Below, in pieces: positions 63,279 through 64,000 of a DNA stretch of 64,000 nt. The DNA comes from Vreelandella olivaria (GTDB taxonomy: Bacteria > Pseudomonadota > Gammaproteobacteria > Pseudomonadales > Halomonadaceae): positions 1-64,000 of the forward strand of contig NZ_JALPZO010000081.1 of the NCBI RefSeq assembly GCF_023507745.1, given 5' to 3'. Under the pieces are notes generated by a model. The model ran no database searches, was not told the DNA's origin, and was given only the letters and a program-made list of their open reading frames with translations. Numbering within the stretch: position 1 is the first letter of the stretch; each line of letters opens with the position of its first letter. Position numbers and translations under genes: made by a program.

Positions 63279-64000
63279 ATGTTTCTCCTTATCTCGATTG
63301 CCACGCTTTCGATAGCCCTCTCTTTTCTGTGTTCCATCTTTGAAGCTGCACTGCTGTCTATTACGCCAAGCTATATTGCGACACAGAAAGAAGCCCAACC
63401 CAAGTTGTATGCCGCCCTTACCAGGCTGAAAACCAATATTGATCGTCCCCTGGCGGCAATACTGACGTTGAACACTATTGCCCACACTGTTGGAGCAACA
63501 GCTGTGGGAGCCCAGGCCGCGGTCGTATTTGGCGAAGCCTCTATCGCGGTGGTGTCAGCGGTAATGACACTGTTGATTCTTGTGCTGTCAGAAATTATTC
63601 CAAAAACCATTGGGGCAACCTATTGGCGTGGACTGGCTCCATTATTGCCACGCACGCTCAACGTTATGATGTTAGCTTTACTGCCGTTTATCTGGGTATC
63701 GGAGTCAATTACCAAACGCTTTGGTAAGTCAGAGCACGATGTTGATTTGCGTAATGAGATCAAAGCGCTAGCCCAGGTAGGGCTGGAGGAAAACGTATTA
63801 GATGATGATGAGTCGCGCACCATCATTAACGTGTTGAATTTACATGAAATTGCGGTTAGCCAAGCAATGACGCCGCGTACTGTTTGTGAGACCGTTCCGC
63901 CCAATATGACGGTCAGCACATTTGACCAGCAGTATGGAAAAGCGCCTTTTACCCGTTTTCCTGTCATGGACAGCGGTGAGCAGGCATTTGGCTATGTGCA
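63279..64000 (+). CDS. CNNM/CorC-type DUF21-CBS membrane protein (3' end outside window)
   Basis: The first 240 residues of a protein that runs off the right edge. The N-terminal DUF21 membrane domain has three to four helices, with LSEIIPKTIGATYW (the conserved EIIPK motif) and an N-terminal SIFEAALLSI. It is followed by an acidic linker (VGLEENVLDDDESRTIINVLNLHE) and the start of a CBS pair (AMTPRT; FTRFPVMD). Related proteins (YfjD, CorC, TlyC, CNNM) act in Mg2+/Co2+ or Na+ handling. The ATG at 63279 begins the conserved region; only weak ribosome-site bases precede it. Confidence 0.9.
   Translation, partial: MFLLISIATLSIALSFLCSIFEAALLSITPSYIATQKEAQPKLYAALTRLKTNIDRPLAAILTLNTIAHTVGATAVGAQAAVVFGEASIAVVSAVMTLLILVLSEIIPKTIGATYWRGLAPLLPRTLNVMMLALLPFIWVSESITKRFGKSEHDVDLRNEIKALAQVGLEENVLDDDESRTIINVLNLHEIAVSQAMTPRTVCETVPPNMTVSTFDQQYGKAPFTRFPVMDSGEQAFGYV

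Overview
The window looks like chromosomal DNA of a Halomonas-type halophilic gammaproteobacterium (Halomonadaceae). The main reasons are a complete doeABX/doeC/doeD set for ectoine degradation, as described for Halomonas elongata, a sodium-pumping oxaloacetate decarboxylase operon, and gammaproteobacterial gene orders such as pncC-recA-recX-alaS-(lysC)-csrA-tRNA-Ser-tRNA-Arg, mutS-fdxA, smc...zipA-ligA and rnm-yciO. Most of the window is ordinary, densely packed core genome. Both ends are cut: the left edge carries the last 57 codons of an unknown gene, and the right edge cuts a CNNM/CorC-type membrane protein.

Layout. 0-12.8 kb: fdxA and mutS (minus), azurin (minus), then pncC, SOS-controlled recA, recX, alaS, lysC, csrA, one tRNA-Ser(GCT), two identical tRNA-Arg(ACG), and dusC (minus). 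12.8-17.5 kb: oadGAB, followed on the minus strand by a LexA-like S24 protein that lacks the catalytic serine and lies next to three SOS-box matches, with yigZ downstream of it. 17.7-28.4 kb: the complete cytochrome c maturation operon ccmABCDEFGHI running into smc. 28.4-31 kb: a D(-)-tartrate dehydratase-like gene and a divergent LysR regulator, placed between smc and zipA, followed by an AT-rich intergenic stretch. 31-39.7 kb: a very long zipA, ligA, yheU, mnmC, yciI, rnm, yciO. 39.8-46 kb: a secreted acid phosphatase, a voltage-gated K+ channel with a zinc ribbon, a CYTH triphosphatase, a DUF47-PiT phosphate uptake pair, and argA. 46-52.4 kb: an OsmC-YcaO fusion, an SpmA/SpmB-type fusion, lysO, a DUF3108 protein and ghrA. 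52.7-58.7 kb: ectoine catabolism (doeA, doeB, doeX, doeC, doeD). 58.9-64 kb: luxS, a TetR regulator and a GC-rich flavin-dependent N-demethylase-like gene sharing TGTACA operators, a LysE/RhtB exporter, and the truncated CNNM protein.

How the genes fit together. The doe genes turn ectoine into N-acetyl-diaminobutyrate, diaminobutyrate, aspartate semialdehyde and aspartate, under the Lrp-type regulator DoeX. The TetR-demethylase pair probably handles another N-methylated osmolyte or its breakdown product (the StcD/DgcA family acts on stachydrine- and glycine betaine-derived substrates), so the 52-62 kb stretch can be read as compatible-solute catabolism. CYTH triphosphatase, DUF47 and PiT form a phosphate group. 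The ccm operon supplies c-type cytochromes, with which azurin may exchange electrons.

The most unusual items are the SOS-boxed, serine-less S24 protein; the helically phased TGTACA operator sets; a four-copy ~22-bp repeat before alaS; and a compositional break inside the LysR gene at about 30.1 kb. All calls come from reading the sequence and from knowledge of the families; no database search was run.
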